NCBI RefSeq assembly: GCF_001189245.1
Contig: NZ_LFIQ01000058.1
Coordinates: 39,780-89,463 of the forward strand
DNA from: Bradyrhizobium pachyrhizi
GTDB taxonomy: Bacteria; Pseudomonadota; Alphaproteobacteria; Rhizobiales; Xanthobacteraceae
Length of the DNA: 49,684 nt
Reading direction: 5' to 3'
How positions within the stretch are numbered: the stretch's first letter is position 1; each line of letters begins with the position of its first letter. Of the stretch, positions 16,512 to 23,679 are shown piece by piece. The notes below the pieces were generated by a model that saw only the letters and a list, made by a program, of their open reading frames with translations, was not told the origin of the DNA and searched no databases. Made by a program: the position numbers and the translations under genes.

Positions 16512-16964
16512 TTACCAATGGCCGGTGTTCGGCATCGATGCCCACGGCTCGGCCGGAGCTTTCGGCTCGCCCTTTTGCAGGATCTCGATCGAGTGCAGGT
16601 CGGGCGAACGCACGAACGCCATGTTGCCGTCGCGCGGCGGACGATTGATGGTGACGCCCATCTTCCTCAGCTTCTCGCAGGTCGCGTAGATGTCGTCGAC
16701 CTCGTAGGCGAGATGGCCGAAATGGCGGTCCTCGCCGTATTTCTCCTCATCCCAATTGTAGGTCAGCTCGACCAGCGGCGCGCCGCGGGTCTGCGGCAGG
16801 GACTTGAGCAGATGGAGGTCTTCCTCCGCGCAGAGAAACACCAGCGTGAAGCGGCCCTTTTCATTGTCGATGCGGCGCACTTCCTTCAGCCCCAGCGCGT
16901 CCTGATAGAATTTCATCGCGACATCGAGATTGCGGACGCGCAGCATGGTGTGCAGATAGCGCAT
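16512..16964 (-). CDS. VOC-family glyoxalase I-like protein
   Basis: A 150-residue protein with two vicinal-oxygen-chelate modules. ATG 16964 is preceded by GCAGGAGG and starts MRYLHTMLRVRNLDVAMKFY, as glyoxalase I does. Candidate metal ligands are His5, the Glu of LVELTYN, the His of HFGHLAYEV and the Glu of SIEILQKG. These are the four positions used in GloA, which isomerises the methylglyoxal-glutathione hemithioacetal to S-lactoylglutathione. The ligand set makes true glyoxalase I likely, but other VOC functions are possible. It is cytosolic and monocistronic in appearance. Confidence 0.85.
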   Translation of the reverse strand: MRYLHTMLRVRNLDVAMKFYQDALGLKEVRRIDNEKGRFTLVFLCAEEDLHLLKSLPQTRGAPLVELTYNWDEEKYGEDRHFGHLAYEVDDIYATCEKLRKMGVTINRPPRDGNMAFVRSPDLHSIEILQKGEPKAPAEPWASMPNTGHW

Positions 16965-17197
16965 TTTTTTATCCTCCTGCAGATTCAGAGATTTTGTTTG
17001 GGCTCGGGCGAGACGGGGCAAGGAATAGCAGCAAAACGCGACGCGGGGCAGGGGTTTGCGCGAGTTTTGCCGATCGCATTTCGCCTTTGCATGCTCACGC
17101 CTTCGCGAGCGCCGGCTCCCGTCGCGCCGCGCGATCACGCAGCCAAATATGGACGGGACGTGCCGGCGACACGCTTGCGCAGCAAGCGGATGCAAGA

Positions 17198-17232
17198 AAG
17201 CCCCGCCCAGCAAAATTTCTGGGACGGGGCTT
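17198..17232 (-). terminator. Terminator hairpin 5 of the minus-strand array
   Basis: Minus-strand AAGCCCCG-T-CCCAG and CTGGGCGGGGCTT (13-bp stem, one bulged base) followed by TTCTTG. It is the last of five CCCCGC-type hairpins in 17198-18040, all with their T-run on the minus strand. Confidence 0.55.
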
Positions 17233-17326
17233 GTGGTCGAGCCTTGGAGGCGCGGCCTCTATCGCACCGATTGCCGATCACGGCCAATCAAGGACGCGCG
17301 AGGTTGGACGGCCTCTAAAGCGCAAA

Positions 17327-17350
17327 ACCCCGCGAGTGGGCTCGCGAGGT
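17327..17350 (-). terminator. Terminator hairpin 4 of the minus-strand array
   Basis: Minus-strand ACCTCGCGAG / CTCGCGGGGT, a 10-bp stem with one mismatch, followed by TTTTG. No ORF is seen between this and the hairpin at 17438. Confidence 0.5.
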
Positions 17351-17437
17351 CTGATGCCGACCGGCCTTGGGGAGATCGTGCCGGCAACCGGGCATACAAT
17401 GTCGCTGCGCGCGGAAGGTTCCTGGGTGCGGAAAATA

Positions 17438-17468
17438 GAAAGCCCCGCAGGCTGGATGCGGGGCTTTC
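17438..17468 (-). terminator. Terminator hairpin 3 of the minus-strand array
   Basis: A perfect 12-bp stem, GAAAGCCCCGCA / TGCGGGGCTTTC, 7-nt loop, followed on the minus strand by TATTTTC. It is the strongest of the five. Confidence 0.6.
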
Positions 17469-17545
17469 CCAGCTGACGGGCTGGGGATCTCTCAGGGCGT
17501 GAGCCGTCAACTGTTGGAGACCAAACTTAAGGTTGAATTTGTAAA

Positions 17546-17626
17546 ATGCAACAGCGCCGCGTAGACGGAGTATGTTCGTCCCACAGCGCTGCGCCGGATG
17601 CTGGGCCCTGAAATCCCCCAGCGCCC
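17546..17626. repeat. Two-hairpin dispersed repeat, copy 1
   Basis: About 80 nt beginning ATGCAACAGCGCCG and ending CTGGGCCCTGAAATCCCCCA plus GCGCCC. It matches 23438-23516 through most of its length (ATGCAACA.CGCCG, GACGGA.TATG.TCGTC, CTGGGCCCTGAAATCCCC). Copy 2 folds into two stems; in this copy the first stem is degraded. It lies in the minus-strand terminator array, upstream of hairpin 3. Confidence 0.6.
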
Positions 17627-17660
17627 TTTATGTCTTCGCGCGGCGCGAAAGGTTCAAAAG

Positions 17661-17690
17661 AAAGACCCCGCGAGAGGGATTCGCGGGGGG
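17661..17690 (-). terminator. Terminator hairpin 2 of the minus-strand array
   Basis: A perfect 8-bp core CCCCGCGA / TCGCGGGG followed on the minus strand by TCTTTCTTTT. It lies 94 nt past the stop of the small gene at 17784-17996 and is likely its terminator. Confidence 0.6.
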
Positions 17691-17783
17691 CTTCCAAAGC
17701 CGACAAAGGCGGTGAGCTGTCGGCACCACTTGTTATGTGCATGTCGTTTCGGCCGACTGGTTCCTCGAATTGGCTGACCGGCG

Positions 17784-17996
17784 TCAGGAACGTCCGGGTT
17801 TCGGCTGCGGCTCGTATTCGTCGACCCGCTCGACGCGATAACCGGCAGGCAGGATCTGGCCACCCAGTTCGTCTGCGACGGGAACATCCTCGACAAAGCC
17901 GTCGATCAGCGCCGCCTCCCAAACTTCCTTCTCTGTCGCGAACGATCTTCCGAGCTGCGTGTTGCCGCGGAACAGGGCGTACGTGGGCGCCTCCAC
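17784..17996 (-). CDS. Small hypothetical protein
   Basis: A 70-residue soluble, acidic protein starting at GTG 17996 (MEAPTYALFRGNTQLGRSFA, then TEKEVWEAALIDGFVEDVPV) and ending in a Pro-rich tail. Several rhizobial small proteins share the APTYAL..N..LGRSF.TE opening, as I recall, but no function is known. The start lies just past hairpin 1 of the terminator array, and a GGCGGGG stretch about 10 nt upstream may serve as the ribosome-binding site. Hairpin 2 follows the stop. Confidence 0.6.
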   Translation of the reverse strand: MEAPTYALFRGNTQLGRSFATEKEVWEAALIDGFVEDVPVADELGGQILPAGYRVERVDEYEPQPKPGRS

Positions 17997-18002
17997 AAAC
18001 CA

Positions 18003-18040
18003 AAACCCCGCCAGTTACCGAAGTAAGCTGACGGGGCTTG
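18003..18040 (-). terminator. Terminator hairpin 1 of the minus-strand array
   Basis: Minus-strand CCCCGTCAG / CTGGCGGGG (9 bp with one wobble) followed by TTTTGGTTT. It probably ends transcription of the small exported protein gene at 18199-18411, and it lies immediately before the start of the gene at 17784-17996. Confidence 0.5.
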
Positions 18041-18112
18041 TTGAGCTGATATTTCCGGTGGATTTCTCCCTCGTTGTACCGCTCGGCAAACCAACGGCGG
18101 AACGAGAAACTC

Positions 18113-18157
18113 GTTCCTTCCTTTTTTGAAGGTCGCCACCTTTTTTTGAAGGTCACT
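18113..18157. repeat. Short direct repeats
   Basis: The segment TTTTTTGAAGGTC occurs twice in about 25 nt. An Arg/Lys-rich minus-strand frame crosses it, but it is probably a local duplication rather than coding sequence. Confidence 0.4.
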
Positions 18158-18198
18158 TTTTTATGGTTGCAGCTCCCCGGACGTTCGGTCGTGGGAAC

Positions 18199-18411
18199 CT
18201 ACTTTTTTGCGTCGTCCCTTTTCGCCGCGCCCTTTGCCGTGTCCTTCGTCTCGGATTTGTTGGCCCGCTTCACGTCCATCGCGCCGCTCTGAGTGGCTCC
18301 GTTGGTGTTTTCAGGCCGTTCCATGCCGCTCTGCGGCGCGGGACCCGTATTCTGGGCAAAGGCCGCGCCGCATATCAGGGTGAGGACGGTGACCGCGATC
18401 AGCTTGCACAT
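18199..18411 (-). CDS. Small exported hypothetical protein
   Basis: A 70-residue protein with a signal peptide (MCKLIAVTVLTLICGAAFAQ, likely cut after AFA) and a highly charged, disordered mature part (NTGPAPQSGMERPENTNGAT, then Lys/Asp/Ala repeats ending RDDAKK). It probably acts in the periplasm. Small secreted proteins of this kind are common in the group and their role is unknown. Confidence 0.65.
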   Translation of the reverse strand: MCKLIAVTVLTLICGAAFAQNTGPAPQSGMERPENTNGATQSGAMDVKRANKSETKDTAKGAAKRDDAKK

Positions 18412-18479
18412 GGCTGCCTTCTGGCGTCACCAGGATGACCCGCGCGCAGTCGAGAGGTTCCTGTCGGCCGGCGCCGCTC

Positions 18480-18653
18480 TCACACCTTGATGTCGAGGAT
18501 GGTCTCGACCGCTTCACGGTCGGCCTGGTTCTTCGCGGCGAAGACGTCCAGCACATCCTCATTGATGATGCGCGGCTGCTCCTTCGCCGTCTGGTCGACG
18601 ACGAGCTGCACTCTGGCTTGCGTCACTTCGACAGGTACGGGGTATACGAGCAT
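18480..18653 (-). CDS. 57-residue hypothetical protein
   Basis: ATG 18653 is preceded by GGAGGGAGAG at ideal spacing. The sequence (MLVYPVPVEVTQARVQLVVD, then a soluble charged helix EDVLDVFAAKNQADREAVET and ending ILDIKV) has regular coding composition. It is cytosolic, with no recognised domain. It lies 68 nt upstream of the small exported protein gene in the same direction and could share its transcript. Confidence 0.6.
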   Translation of the reverse strand: MLVYPVPVEVTQARVQLVVDQTAKEQPRIINEDVLDVFAAKNQADREAVETILDIKV

Positions 18654-18823
18654 GGCTCTCTCCCTCCGGAGGACCGAACCTTGTCAGGGCTTTCTTAACG
18701 ATTTGTAAGCGCCCAGGGCCCGTTCTTTGCCTCGATTCGGAAGGGCGGACGGTATCGGCCCCGCTCGCATGCCGGCCCGGTTGGAGCCATACTGCGGGCC
18801 GTCAGGACCGGGCGGCGCGATCG

Positions 18824-19171
18824 ATGAAGAACGGGCTCTATTCGATCCACATCCATATGACCGACGGCGTGAAGGGCCGCGACAGCGGCATCCTGATCCT
18901 GCGCGACGGCCTTTTGATCGGCGGTGGGCCATATTTCTGGTCGATCGGGGCCTACACGGCCGGCGAGGGGACCTGGAAGGGACATCTCAGCACCAATCAA
19001 CATTCGCCATTAGCCGATCCGTTCGCGCGGCCATTGTTCGCCGGACAGGAAGTGACGAGCGGGTTCTCCGGCACATTCAGCGGCGATGAGGCTGAGGCGT
19101 TCGGAACCGTGCTGGTTGGAACCCGCAGCCTGAGTTTCCGGGCGACCCTGAAATGGCTCGCCGATGCCTGA
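18824..19171 (+). CDS. GrlR-like small regulatory/lipocalin-fold protein
   Basis: A 115-residue protein from ATG 18824. It opens MKNGLYSIHIHMTDGVKGRD and continues SGILILRDGLLIGGGPYFWS. It has the GrlR-family arrangement: KNGxY at the N-terminus, a GGGxxFYxxGxY-like turn, then ENG..G..H...H.P and a closing F.A.L. GrlR binds and inhibits GrlA at the enteropathogenic E. coli LEE locus. Alphaproteobacterial relatives have no known partner and no type III secretion genes are near, so only the fold is inferred here. Confidence 0.7.
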   Translation: MKNGLYSIHIHMTDGVKGRDSGILILRDGLLIGGGPYFWSIGAYTAGEGTWKGHLSTNQHSPLADPFARPLFAGQEVTSGFSGTFSGDEAEAFGTVLVGTRSLSFRATLKWLADA

Positions 19172-19426
19172 ATGCGCGCGCGGCGCGAGGCTGTGGATGA
19201 GCGTGCAGCAAGAACCGTATTTTGTTGGATAATTGGGCCCGCTGGCGTTGTGGATTTGCTGCGGACAAGCAGGGGATATCACTGTGAATCCGATACGGCC
19301 GCCAATCGGGAGATCCCGGACGAGGCACTATCCGGCCACCGCTAACCCTACCTGGTTAGGTTAAGGGCAGCATGGTGTTGTCACCACCTGCGATTGCGAT
19401 TGGGATGGCTGCGGGTGACAGCCATG

Positions 19427-19609
19427 ATGCCATCGTTCCATAGTGCTGATCGACCGACCCACCGGCGCGTAATGGTGGTGGGGCTGCTGTTCTGCTCGGC
19501 TTTTGTCGCGATCAGCTTCTGGCTTCGGCCGCAGCCGGAGAGCGGCAAGGTGCTTGTGAAGTCGGACCGGCTGGTCCGGACCGCGGGAGAGGCCCGGAAG
19601 GCAAACTGA
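19427..19609 (+). CDS. Small single-span membrane protein
   Basis: A 60-residue protein from ATG 19427 (a second ATG lies one codon upstream at 19424). A short polar N-terminus (MPSFHSADRPTHRR) is followed by one hydrophobic helix (VMVVGLLFCSAFVAISFWL) and a basic tail (LVKSDRLVRTAG). The topology suggests an inner membrane anchor with a short periplasmic tail. No family is recognised. Confidence 0.55.
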   Translation: MPSFHSADRPTHRRVMVVGLLFCSAFVAISFWLRPQPESGKVLVKSDRLVRTAGEARKAN

Positions 19610-19655
19610 AGACGGCAAGCCGGGGGAGCGGCAAGTCGGGACGCGCCGCCGGCGC

Positions 19656-19757
19656 TCAGTCCGGCAGCTTCCCGTTCGGACGCTTGTGATACATCGCGAT
19701 GCCGATGAAGCCGGCAAAGCCCATCACGTTAAGCAGCAGTTCCATCCATGCCGGCAT
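19656..19757 (-). CDS. 33-residue membrane peptide
   Basis: ATG 19757 starts MPAWMELLLNVMGFAGFIGI followed by AMYHKRPNGKLPD. A single amphipathic or membrane helix is followed by a basic tail. A GAGG lies 10 nt before the start, and codon use fits a real gene. The function is unknown. Confidence 0.55.
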   Translation of the reverse strand: MPAWMELLLNVMGFAGFIGIAMYHKRPNGKLPD

Positions 19758-19947
19758 CAATGCCAACCTCGTTCACCGCCAAGCTAATCTCTGAGGTTGT
19801 ATTTTTGTTCCAGCGCTAACCGATGGTAGCTTTGCGCTATCGCATGGCTGGCGCGTTTTCGAGCGATCCGATCGGAACGGAAAACGCTCGAGGGAACGGG
19901 AACTGCGTTTGCGGCAACCATCGCAAAGCGGCACTGGCAATAGCCAT

Positions 19948-19973
19948 AAGCCCGGAGCGCACCGCTCGGGGCT
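19948..19973 (+). terminator. Probable intrinsic terminator
   Basis: AAGCCCGGAGCG / CGCTCGGGGCTT forms a 12-bp stem with one mismatch, followed on the plus strand by TCTC, with a weak T-run. It may end a short plus-strand transcript starting near 19800, or serve the minus-strand genes above it. I see no convincing gene between 19758 and 20055. Confidence 0.4.
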
Positions 19974-20042
19974 TTCTCACTTGCGCCTCATGGCGCAATC
20001 GCGGGCGCCCGGACCATGAACGCGATCGCCTGGTAGGTCATC

Positions 20043-20072
20043 AAGCGGTCTTGCGTTAAGCGGTCTTGCGTT
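20043..20072. repeat. 15-bp tandem duplication at a gene end
   Basis: AAGCGGTCTTGCGTT occurs twice back to back (20043-20057 and 20058-20072). The second copy encodes the last residues of the 53-residue minus-strand protein. The first contains its stop, so the duplication created a shadow of the 3' end. Confidence 0.75.
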
Positions 20073-20217
20073 GAAATCCACTCCAGGCATTGCCGAGCGT
20101 GTTGTCGTAATATTCCTGGCGATCGCGCTCGAATTTCTGCTGCGTCGCCCTGAAGCTGGCAACGCGTGCGACGATCTCCTCGCGCTCGCGCGCGACGCGG
20201 TCTTCCTGATCGGTCAT
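20056..20217 (-). CDS. 53-residue charged helical protein
   Basis: ATG 20217 begins MTDQEDRVAREREEIVARVA and continues SFRATQQKFERDRQEYYDNT before a short aromatic tail (LGNAWSGFQRKTA). The composition predicts one long soluble helix, perhaps a coiled coil. It overlaps the stop of the upstream minus-strand ORF by ATGA. The family is unknown, though small proteins with this pattern seem common in Bradyrhizobium. Confidence 0.6.
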   Translation of the reverse strand: MTDQEDRVAREREEIVARVASFRATQQKFERDRQEYYDNTLGNAWSGFQRKTA

Positions 20218-20375
20218 GCCCATCCTCCTGGCCGTGGTCCTGTCCCGGGCGCATTGGCGTCGGCGAATTGGGCGTCAATGCGGAGCAGCCAGTGCAGGAA
20301 TGTGATGATGCTGAGGCGGTGGAAGAGCGACCAGGCGGAGGCGCCGACGCAGCTGGTCGCAAGCCGATCGATCAA
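20214..20375 (-). CDS. Small membrane-associated protein with TTG start
   Basis: A 53-residue frame from TTG 20375, just after an in-frame stop, with AGGG five bases upstream. It opens MIDRLATSCVGASAWSLFHR and has a hydrophobic segment LSIITFLHWLLRI, then a Pro/Gly tail. Its TGA overlaps the ATG of the following gene (ATGA), a typical sign of translational coupling, which supports it despite the rare start codon. The function is unknown. Confidence 0.45.
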   Translation of the reverse strand: MIDRLATSCVGASAWSLFHRLSIITFLHWLLRIDAQFADANAPGTGPRPGGWA

Positions 20376-20469
20376 GGCACCCTAATCGCAGCCGATCGCT
20401 CGCGCAACGGTTGAGCTCGCAATCGGTCTGGCCGTGCTATAGTCGCTGCGGCCAACCGGATTGTTTTCA

Positions 20470-21231
20470 GTGATCGCAAAAGACTTGCGCAGCGGCGTCG
20501 AGCAGCTCGGCAACATGATTGCGGAGGCGTCGTCCATCGTGCCCTTCACCGGGGCGGGCATCTCCACCGAGTGCGGCATTCCCGATTTCCGCTCGCCCGG
20601 CGGGCTGTGGACCCGCAACCGACCGATTCCCTTCGACGAGTTCATCGCCAGCCAGGATGCGCGCGACGAGTCATGGCGGCGCCGCTTTGCGATGGAACAG
20701 ACGTTTGCGGCGGCCAAACCCGGTCGCGGGCATCGCGCACTTGCGTCGCTTTACCGGGCCGGCAAGGTTCCCGGCATCATCACGCAAAACATCGACAACC
20801 TGCATCAGGCGTCGGGCTTCAAGGCCGACGACGTGATCGAGCTGCACGGCAACACGACCTATGGCCGCTGCATCGGCTGCGGCAAGGACTACGAGCTGTC
20901 GTGGGTGAAGCAGCAGTTGGACAAGACGGGCAGCGCCCCCGATTGCGCGGACTGCGGCGATCCGGTGAAGACCGCGACGATCTCGTTCGGGCAATCGATG
21001 CCTGAGGATGCGATGCGCCGCGCGGCGGAACTCTCCCGGCACTGCGACCTGTTTCTGGCGATCGGCTCATCGCTTGTGGTGTGGCCCGCCGCGGGCTTTC
21101 CGATGATGGCGAAGGAGAGCGGCGCGCGGCTCGTGATCATCAACAACGAGCCCACCGATCAGGACGACCTCGCCGATCTGGTGATCCGCCACGACATCGG
21201 CGACACGCTTGGTCCTTTCGTAGGAAATTGA
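20470..21231 (+). CDS. cobB: Sir2-family NAD-dependent protein deacylase
   Basis: A 253-residue sirtuin that removes acyl groups from protein lysines using NAD+. GTG 20470 gives MIAKDLRSGVEQLGNMIAEA; TTG 20461 is an alternative. Motifs: the NAD loop GAGISTECGIPDFRSPGGLW (28-47), TQNIDNLHQASG (105-116), catalytic His126 in VIELHGN, a zinc ribbon with Cys134, Cys137, Cys159 and Cys162, and ISFGQSMPE. All catalytic and metal residues are present. A probable target is acetylated acyl-CoA synthetase, by analogy with CobB, but no such gene is adjacent. Confidence 0.94.
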   Translation: MIAKDLRSGVEQLGNMIAEASSIVPFTGAGISTECGIPDFRSPGGLWTRNRPIPFDEFIASQDARDESWRRRFAMEQTFAAAKPGRGHRALASLYRAGKVPGIITQNIDNLHQASGFKADDVIELHGNTTYGRCIGCGKDYELSWVKQQLDKTGSAPDCADCGDPVKTATISFGQSMPEDAMRRAAELSRHCDLFLAIGSSLVVWPAAGFPMMAKESGARLVIINNEPTDQDDLADLVIRHDIGDTLGPFVGN

Positions 21232-21440
21232 TGCCCAATTGATTCGCGGCTGTGCAAGTCTGTTCATAGTTCCCGCAAGAATCGTTTTTTAGCTATGCCC
21301 GGCAAGCGGGAGTGTTATCTTTTGGTTGAGAGATTCGCGCCGCGTCCAAATCAGTCCGAGTGAGTTGGTCATGGAGAGCAGCGTGTACAGGGTGCGCCGC
21401 AACGACGGCGATCTGCATTTGATGTGTGGGGTCCGGGGTC

Positions 21441-22103
21441 ATGGGGTCGGACGGATTTGAGTCCAAGAAGCTCGGCGGACCGCCGATGGGCGGAGTTGGG
21501 CAAAGCAGGATTGGTCAAGGCGAGTATGGAAGCGCGCCACGCGATCCGGCGATGGATGCTTTCTCAGGCCTCGGTGACACAGCGGCCAACCTCGTCGAAG
21601 TTTCCGGCGTCATCAAATGGTTCGACGCCTCGAAGGGATACGGCTTCATCGTCCCCGACAATGGCTGGCCCGACATCCTGCTGCACGTGACCGTGCTGCG
21701 GCGCGACGGCTATCAGACCGCTTATGAAGGCGCGCGGCTGGTCGTCGAATGCGTGCAGCGCGCGAAGGGCTACCAGGCTTTCCGCATCGTCTCGATGGAC
21801 GAATCGACCGCAATCCATCCGGCGCAGATGCTGCCGCCACGCACCCATGTCACGGTGACCGCGACCAGCGGGCTCGAGCGCGCGCAGGTCAAGTGGTTCA
21901 ACCGGCTGCGCGGCTTCGGCTTCGTGACTTGCGGCGAGGGCACGCCCGACATCTTCGTGCATATGGAGACGCTGCGTCGCTTCGGTATGACCGAACTACG
22001 CCCCGGCCAATATGTGCTGGTGCGGTTTGGGCCCGGCTCCAAGGGCATGATGGCCGCCGAGATCCACCCGGAGACCGGTCCGTCGGCGCTGTCGTCGCAC
22101 TGA
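21441..22103 (+). CDS. Protein with two cold-shock domains
   Basis: A 220-residue protein with a Gly/Ser-rich N-terminus and two cold-shock OB folds. CSD1 is at about 54-115 (SGVIKWFDASKGYGFIVPDN, ILLHVTVL), with RNP1 KGYGFI. CSD2 is at about 145-210 (AQVKWFNRLRGFGFVTCGEG, DIFVHMETL), with RNP1 RGFGFV. Double-CSD proteins bind single-stranded nucleic acid and are typical of Rhizobiales. ATG 21441 is chosen; GTG 21426 is possible. A 29-codon ORF (21371-21460) starts upstream and overlaps the start region. Confidence 0.88.
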   Translation: MGSDGFESKKLGGPPMGGVGQSRIGQGEYGSAPRDPAMDAFSGLGDTAANLVEVSGVIKWFDASKGYGFIVPDNGWPDILLHVTVLRRDGYQTAYEGARLVVECVQRAKGYQAFRIVSMDESTAIHPAQMLPPRTHVTVTATSGLERAQVKWFNRLRGFGFVTCGEGTPDIFVHMETLRRFGMTELRPGQYVLVRFGPGSKGMMAAEIHPETGPSALSSH

Positions 22104-22224
22104 TCCGGGTCTGATACTCCCTGACGGAAACGTGAGCCGCCGGCGAGCCGTCTCGGCTCTGGCATTTGCCGCAATCGTCGGGTTAGGGTCCGCCGGAAAA
22201 TCTTCCCGGTGTGAGTATTTGCCG

Positions 22225-22704
22225 ATGAATTTCGTTCGCATTGTTGGGTGCCATCGTTCGTGGTTGATGGCCTGCCTCGTGATCATGTTTGGTGCACTGC
22301 TGGCGCCGGCCGCGCAGGCCGCCAGCGTCCAGCCGCTCGAGATCGTCACCAAGTCCGGCGTGCACGTCTTCTCGGTCGAAATGGCGACCACCGAACAGGA
22401 GAAGGAGACCGGCCTGATGTACCGGAAGGAGCTCGCGGACGGCAAAGGCATGCTGTTCGACTTCTCGCCGGAGCAGGAAGTGTCGATGTGGATGAAGAAC
22501 ACCTACATCTCGCTCGACATGATCTTCATCCGCGCCGACGGGCGCATCCTGCGGATCGCCGAAAACACCGAGCCGCTCTCGACCAGGATCATTCCGTCGC
22601 GCGGGCTCGCCAAGGGCGTGCTCGAGGTGATTGCCGGGACCGCGCAGAAATACGGTATTCAGCCCGGCGACCGGGTTGCCCATCCATTGTTCGGCGGCCG
22701 TTAG
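22225..22704 (+). CDS. DUF192 exported protein
   Basis: A 159-residue protein. The start at ATG 22225 gives a signal peptide (MNFVRIVGCHRSWLMACLVI, cut after AQA). An upstream in-frame start at 22132 would bury it. The mature domain is DUF192: EIVTKSGVHVFSVEMATTEQ, the family hallmark GLMYRKEL, FDFSPEQEVSMWMKNTYISL, and SRGLAKGVLEVIAGTAQKYG. The family is small, beta-rich and periplasmic or secreted, with no settled biochemical role. It follows the cold-shock gene in the same direction after a 121-nt gap. Confidence 0.9.
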   Translation: MNFVRIVGCHRSWLMACLVIMFGALLAPAAQAASVQPLEIVTKSGVHVFSVEMATTEQEKETGLMYRKELADGKGMLFDFSPEQEVSMWMKNTYISLDMIFIRADGRILRIAENTEPLSTRIIPSRGLAKGVLEVIAGTAQKYGIQPGDRVAHPLFGGR

Positions 22705-22824
22705 CGTCCGGTTTTGACGCGATTTCCGGACGGAAAGAGGTGCCCGGATTCGCCGCACGAAGCCCCCATCCGTGCCTTGCTGGGGCTGGCTGAAGCGTGT
22801 ATCCACGGGGCTTCTCGGAAATGT

Positions 22825-22901
22825 CGGGGTATAGCGCAGCCTGGTAGCGCGGCAGTTTTGGGTACTGCAGGTCGTTGGTTCGAATCCAGCTGCCCCGACC
22901 A
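22825..22901 (+). tRNA. tRNA-Pro (anticodon TGG)
   Basis: A complete cloverleaf with acceptor CGGGGTA pairing TGCCCCG, anticodon stem GCAGT/ACTGC, loop TTTGGGT with anticodon TGG, T-arm GGTTCGAATCC and encoded CCA (22899-22901). It reads CCA and, by wobble, other proline codons. Confidence 0.96.
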
Positions 22902-23071
22902 TCCAAATCAAAGACTTAACAGAGACGCTCCGCCGGCAGATGAAGCTGACGCGATGTTTATCGGCGCGTGCTCGGCATTCGTGTCTGACCTGGACCACAC
23001 ATCGCGGTCAGTTGGCTCCCTGAAATAGCAAGCGCCGGACCCAAGCCCCCGCGCTCCACTGCCTGACCGGA

Positions 23072-23254
23072 TCAACGAGCCGGCGGGTTGTAGCGGTCCA
23101 GGATCACGGTTCTCGAGCCGCTCTCCGGCGGTCGCGAGATGGGGTCGTCGAATTTGTGATAGCGGTCGAACTGCTGCTGCTCATCGCGCAGATGTGGCGC
23201 ATCGGCGGACGAGTAGGCTCTATTTGCACCGTTCCAGTGATCAAATCCCGACAC
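23072..23254 (-). CDS. Small hypothetical protein or gene remnant
   Basis: A 60-residue frame from GTG 23254. The C-terminal two thirds (LRDEQQQFDRYHKFDDPISR, then PPESGSRTVILDRYNPPAR) have strong coding character and a clean stop. The N-terminal part is less protein-like, so this could be the surviving end of a longer gene. It is soluble and charged, with no recognised domain. Confidence 0.4.
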   Translation of the reverse strand: MSGFDHWNGANRAYSSADAPHLRDEQQQFDRYHKFDDPISRPPESGSRTVILDRYNPPAR

Positions 23255-23679
23255 GACGCAACCCCGTCTTGGTTCAGATGCTGGTTGGTTAGCATCGTTG
23301 TGGGGGTATCTCTGTATCGGCGTGGCAACACCACCAGCAATCCGCGCGACATGAGCACACGTATTGTTTCTGCGGCTCTCTGTGCGTGAACAGCTCTGGC
23401 ACGGGCAACCAGGCTTCGGCCGAGATTGTCTCGCCTAATGCAACAACGCCGCCTGGACGGAATATGCTCGTCCAGACGGCGCCGTCGAAATACTGGGCCC
23501 TGAAATCCCCAGTGCCAATGGGTCGTGCGGGCGGGGGATAGGTTCAACGTTGCGCCGCCTTGCCGCAGTCCAGGGCACAACATCGTGAGCTGCGATCTCG
23601 AGCGGATGTGGCTTGCCGATAACGCGCGCGCGCTGGCAGGGTAGTTCGGCCCGACAAGACCAATCCGCGAGAAAGCACC
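23255..23679. other. Intergenic gap containing repeat copy 2
   Basis: No gene is supported. The dispersed two-hairpin repeat lies at 23438-23516. Downstream is the leader of the cyclase gene, with no obvious regulatory structure. Confidence 0.45.
23438..23516. repeat. Two-hairpin dispersed repeat, copy 2
   Basis: This matches 17546-17626. The first stem CTGGACG / CGTCCAG is extended by GCCG.../...CGGC. The second is ACTGGG / CCCAGT around CCTGAAATC. Read on the minus strand, both copies also give similar short peptide frames (GISGPSI...GR.YSV.AALLH), so a degenerate coding origin is possible. Confidence 0.6.
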
